Assembly (NCBI GenBank): GCA_019234175.1
Contig: JAFALP010000140.1
Location: 1 to 6,485 of the forward strand
Source: Actinomycetota bacterium
GTDB taxonomy: Bacteria; Actinomycetota; Thermoleophilia; Gaiellales; Gaiellaceae
Length of the DNA: 6,485 bases
Direction: 5' to 3'
The number at the start of each line of letters is the position of its first letter. Within the stretch, counting starts at the first letter, position 1. Made by a program: the position numbers and the translations under genes. The notes beneath the pieces were generated by a model. That model ran no database searches and was not told the DNA's origin. It was given only the letters and a program-made list of their open reading frames with translations. This document shows, piece by piece, positions 5,573-6,485 of this stretch.

Positions 5573-5977
5573 GTGTACACGGGGCACTGCATGTGCGGCG
5601 GCGTCCGCTTCGACGTCACGGCGAAGCCGGAGAGCGCCGGCTACTGCCACTGCACTCGGTGCCAGCGGCGCACGGGAACGGCGGCGTCGGCGCAGGCGCG
5701 GCTCGCGCCCGGCTCGTTCCGTCTCCTCGCCGGTGAAGAGCTGGTGAAGACGTACACGCCGGAGGACGGCTGGGCCAAGTCGTTCTGCTCCAACTGCGGC
5801 AGCGCGCTGTGGAGCCACCATCCCGACACGGGCGAGGTCGGCAGCGTGCGGCTCGGGCTCTTCGACCCCGGGCATGACATCCGCCCGCAGTGGCACACGT
5901 TCGTGCAATACGCGTGCGAGTGGGAGCCGATGCGCGACGACGGGCTCGAACGGTTCCCCGAAGGCAAGCCCCGCTGA
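5573..5977 (+). CDS. GFA-domain (glutathione-dependent formaldehyde-activating/CENP-V-like) zinc protein
   Basis: This 134-residue protein has the Zn-binding fold of the GFA family. The N-terminus VYTGHCMCGGVRF supplies Cys6 and Cys8, YCHCTRCQRRTG (24-35) supplies Cys25, Cys27 and Cys30, and FCSNCGSALW (71-80) supplies Cys72 and Cys75. This is the full set of seven cysteines expected for two zinc sites. Gfa of Paracoccus was described as catalysing S-hydroxymethylglutathione formation, but most members have no proven reaction and that activity has been questioned. The GTG start at 5573 is chosen because the next Met (residue 7) would lose Cys6. No Shine-Dalgarno is seen. The gene is divergent from the Rrf2 gene across 21 bp and ends 1 nt from the convergent molbindin gene. 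Its physiological role is unknown. In an actinobacterium lacking glutathione, a different thiol or no thiol would be involved. Confidence 0.88.
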   Translation: MYTGHCMCGGVRFDVTAKPESAGYCHCTRCQRRTGTAASAQARLAPGSFRLLAGEELVKTYTPEDGWAKSFCSNCGSALWSHHPDTGEVGSVRLGLFDPGHDIRPQWHTFVQYACEWEPMRDDGLERFPEGKPR

Positions 5978-5978
5978 T

Positions 5979-6185
5979 CTACTCCTTGCCGAGCATCACC
6001 TCGGTCGCCTTGACGAGGACCGTCACCGCGTCGCCGGGCGCGAGCTCGAGGCTCTCGGCGCTCCCCCTGGTAATGGCGGCGACGATCGTCTGACCGCCGA
6101 CGTCGACGGTGACCTCGGCCATGATCCCGCCGTGCTTCACGTCGGTGACGGTGCCGGCGAGCTGGTTGCGCGTGCTCAGTCGCAT
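5979..6185 (-). CDS. Molbindin, single Mop/TOBE-domain oxyanion-binding protein
   Basis: This 68-residue protein consists of one Mop (TOBE) domain. Such molbindins form cytoplasmic oligomers, typically hexamers, that bind molybdate or tungstate between subunits, for storage or homeostasis. The N-terminus STRNQLAGTV (4-13) is the diagnostic Mop start (S-x-R-N-x-L-x-G), followed by the strand-rich IMAEVTVDVGGQTIVAAITR and the C-terminal LELAPGDAVTVLVKATEVML, which matches the GD-x-V-x-x-x-(I/V)-KA-(T/S)-x-V-M ending. The ATG at 6185 has a strong ribosome binding site. The gene begins 15 nt after the stop of an ABC importer ATPase on the same strand, so the two are probably co-transcribed and belong to a molybdate/tungstate locus. 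Molybdate versus tungstate preference cannot be read from the sequence. Confidence 0.93.
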   Translation of the reverse strand: MRLSTRNQLAGTVTDVKHGGIMAEVTVDVGGQTIVAAITRGSAESLELAPGDAVTVLVKATEVMLGKE

Positions 6186-6190
6186 CGTGT

Positions 6191-6199
6191 CTCCTCCTT
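6191..6199 (-). promoter_or_regulatory. Strong Shine-Dalgarno site of the molbindin gene
   Basis: On the minus strand this reads AAGGAGGAG, 5 nt before the ATG at 6185. It supports this start and contrasts with the lack of Shine-Dalgarno sites before cysP and the GFA gene, so this organism uses both initiation modes. Confidence 0.85.
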
Positions 6200-6200
6200 C

Positions 6201-6485
6201 CTAGGTCGCCCAGGTCAGGATCGCATCCGGTGAGATGGAGATGCGGCACCGCGCTCCGGTCCGGAGCGGCTGCCGTGGGTTGCGCGCGATCAGCGCGAAC
6301 GACGGTGTCAGCTGCAGCGTCGCCTCGTGCAGCGTCGGGAGCTCGGCGACGTCGGCGACTGTCGCCTCGATGGGGCCGTCGGCGTCGATCTCGATCGCGT
6401 CAGGACGCACGCTCCACGTGATCGCCTTCCCGGGCCCGACGCACGGCTCGGCGGGGATCAACACGCCGTCCGTCTCGATGACGCC
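6201..6485 (-). CDS. C-terminal part of an ABC importer ATP-binding protein (TOBE domain), partial
   Basis: The frame is open across the right window edge and ends at TAG (6203-6201), leaving the last 94 residues of a longer protein. They contain ITWSVRPDAIEI followed by a strand-rich stretch with a VADVAELPTLHEATLQL segment and an ending RISISPDAILTWAT. This is the TOBE_2-like regulatory domain found at the C-terminus of importer ATPases for molybdate, tungstate, iron or polyamines (ModC, WtpC, FbpC, PotA types). The nucleotide-binding domain is outside the window. A GTG at 6464 could be misread as a start, but the homology runs upstream of it. The downstream molbindin gene, 15 nt away, makes molybdate or tungstate the likely substrate. 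That assignment is inference from context. Confidence 0.8.
   Translation of the reverse strand, partial: GVIETDGVLIPAEPCVGPGKAITWSVRPDAIEIDADGPIEATVADVAELPTLHEATLQLTPSFALIARNPRQPLRTGARCRISISPDAILTWAT

Noticed and set aside
5552..5908. An N-terminal extension of the Rrf2 protein on the minus strand.
   Set aside because: It overlaps the GFA gene and has no family-like sequence. The conserved Rrf2 N-terminus starts at the GTG at 5551.
1..6485. Search for an insertion sequence, phage genes, CRISPR repeats, tRNA or a toxin-antitoxin pair as a novel accessory system.
   Set aside because: No transposase motifs, terminal inverted repeats, regularly spaced repeats, tRNA-like folds or paired small genes were seen. 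Composition is even across the window, apart from the short promoter dip at about 1519-1563.

Overview
The window is uniformly GC-rich (about 70% by eye). It is densely packed with ordinary bacterial genes, apart from a short AT-rich dip at about 1519-1563. The gene content, codon use, GTG starts, candidate leaderless starts and a cysteine-free Rrf2 regulator resembling actinobacterial ones all suggest an actinomycete-like bacterium, possibly of the Thermoleophilia type. The window has no rRNA or other marker gene to confirm this.

Left part (1-1525): a DEAD-box RNA helicase is followed by a CspA-type cold shock protein gene. The csp gene has its own leader, a near-perfect Shine-Dalgarno sequence and a strong intrinsic terminator. 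Together they look like an RNA-unfolding or cold-adaptation pair, although csp probably has its own promoter.

Centre (1526-5130): a complete sulfate/thiosulfate ABC importer operon in the order binding protein, permease, permease, ATPase (cysP-cysT-cysW-cysA). Junctions are 10 nt apart, a 4-nt overlap and a 20-nt overlap, so translation is probably coupled. It appears to start from an extended -10 promoter placed so that the cysP mRNA would be nearly or fully leaderless. A 19-bp imperfect dyad covers that -10.

Right part (5090-6485): an Rrf2-family regulator lies on the minus strand, overlapping the end of cysA tail to tail by 41 bp. Its cysteine-free sequence and its position make it a candidate regulator of the sulfate operon. 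Only 21 bp away, a GFA-domain zinc protein gene is transcribed divergently. The window ends with two minus-strand genes that enter from the right edge. These are the C-terminal TOBE part of an ABC importer ATPase and a single-domain molbindin (Mop), which point to a molybdate or tungstate uptake locus beside the sulfate locus.

I found no mobile element, CRISPR array, tRNA, rRNA or clearly unprecedented system. The most interesting signals are regulatory: the cysP operator/promoter, the Rrf2 gene and its overlap with cysA, and the very compressed divergent start region.
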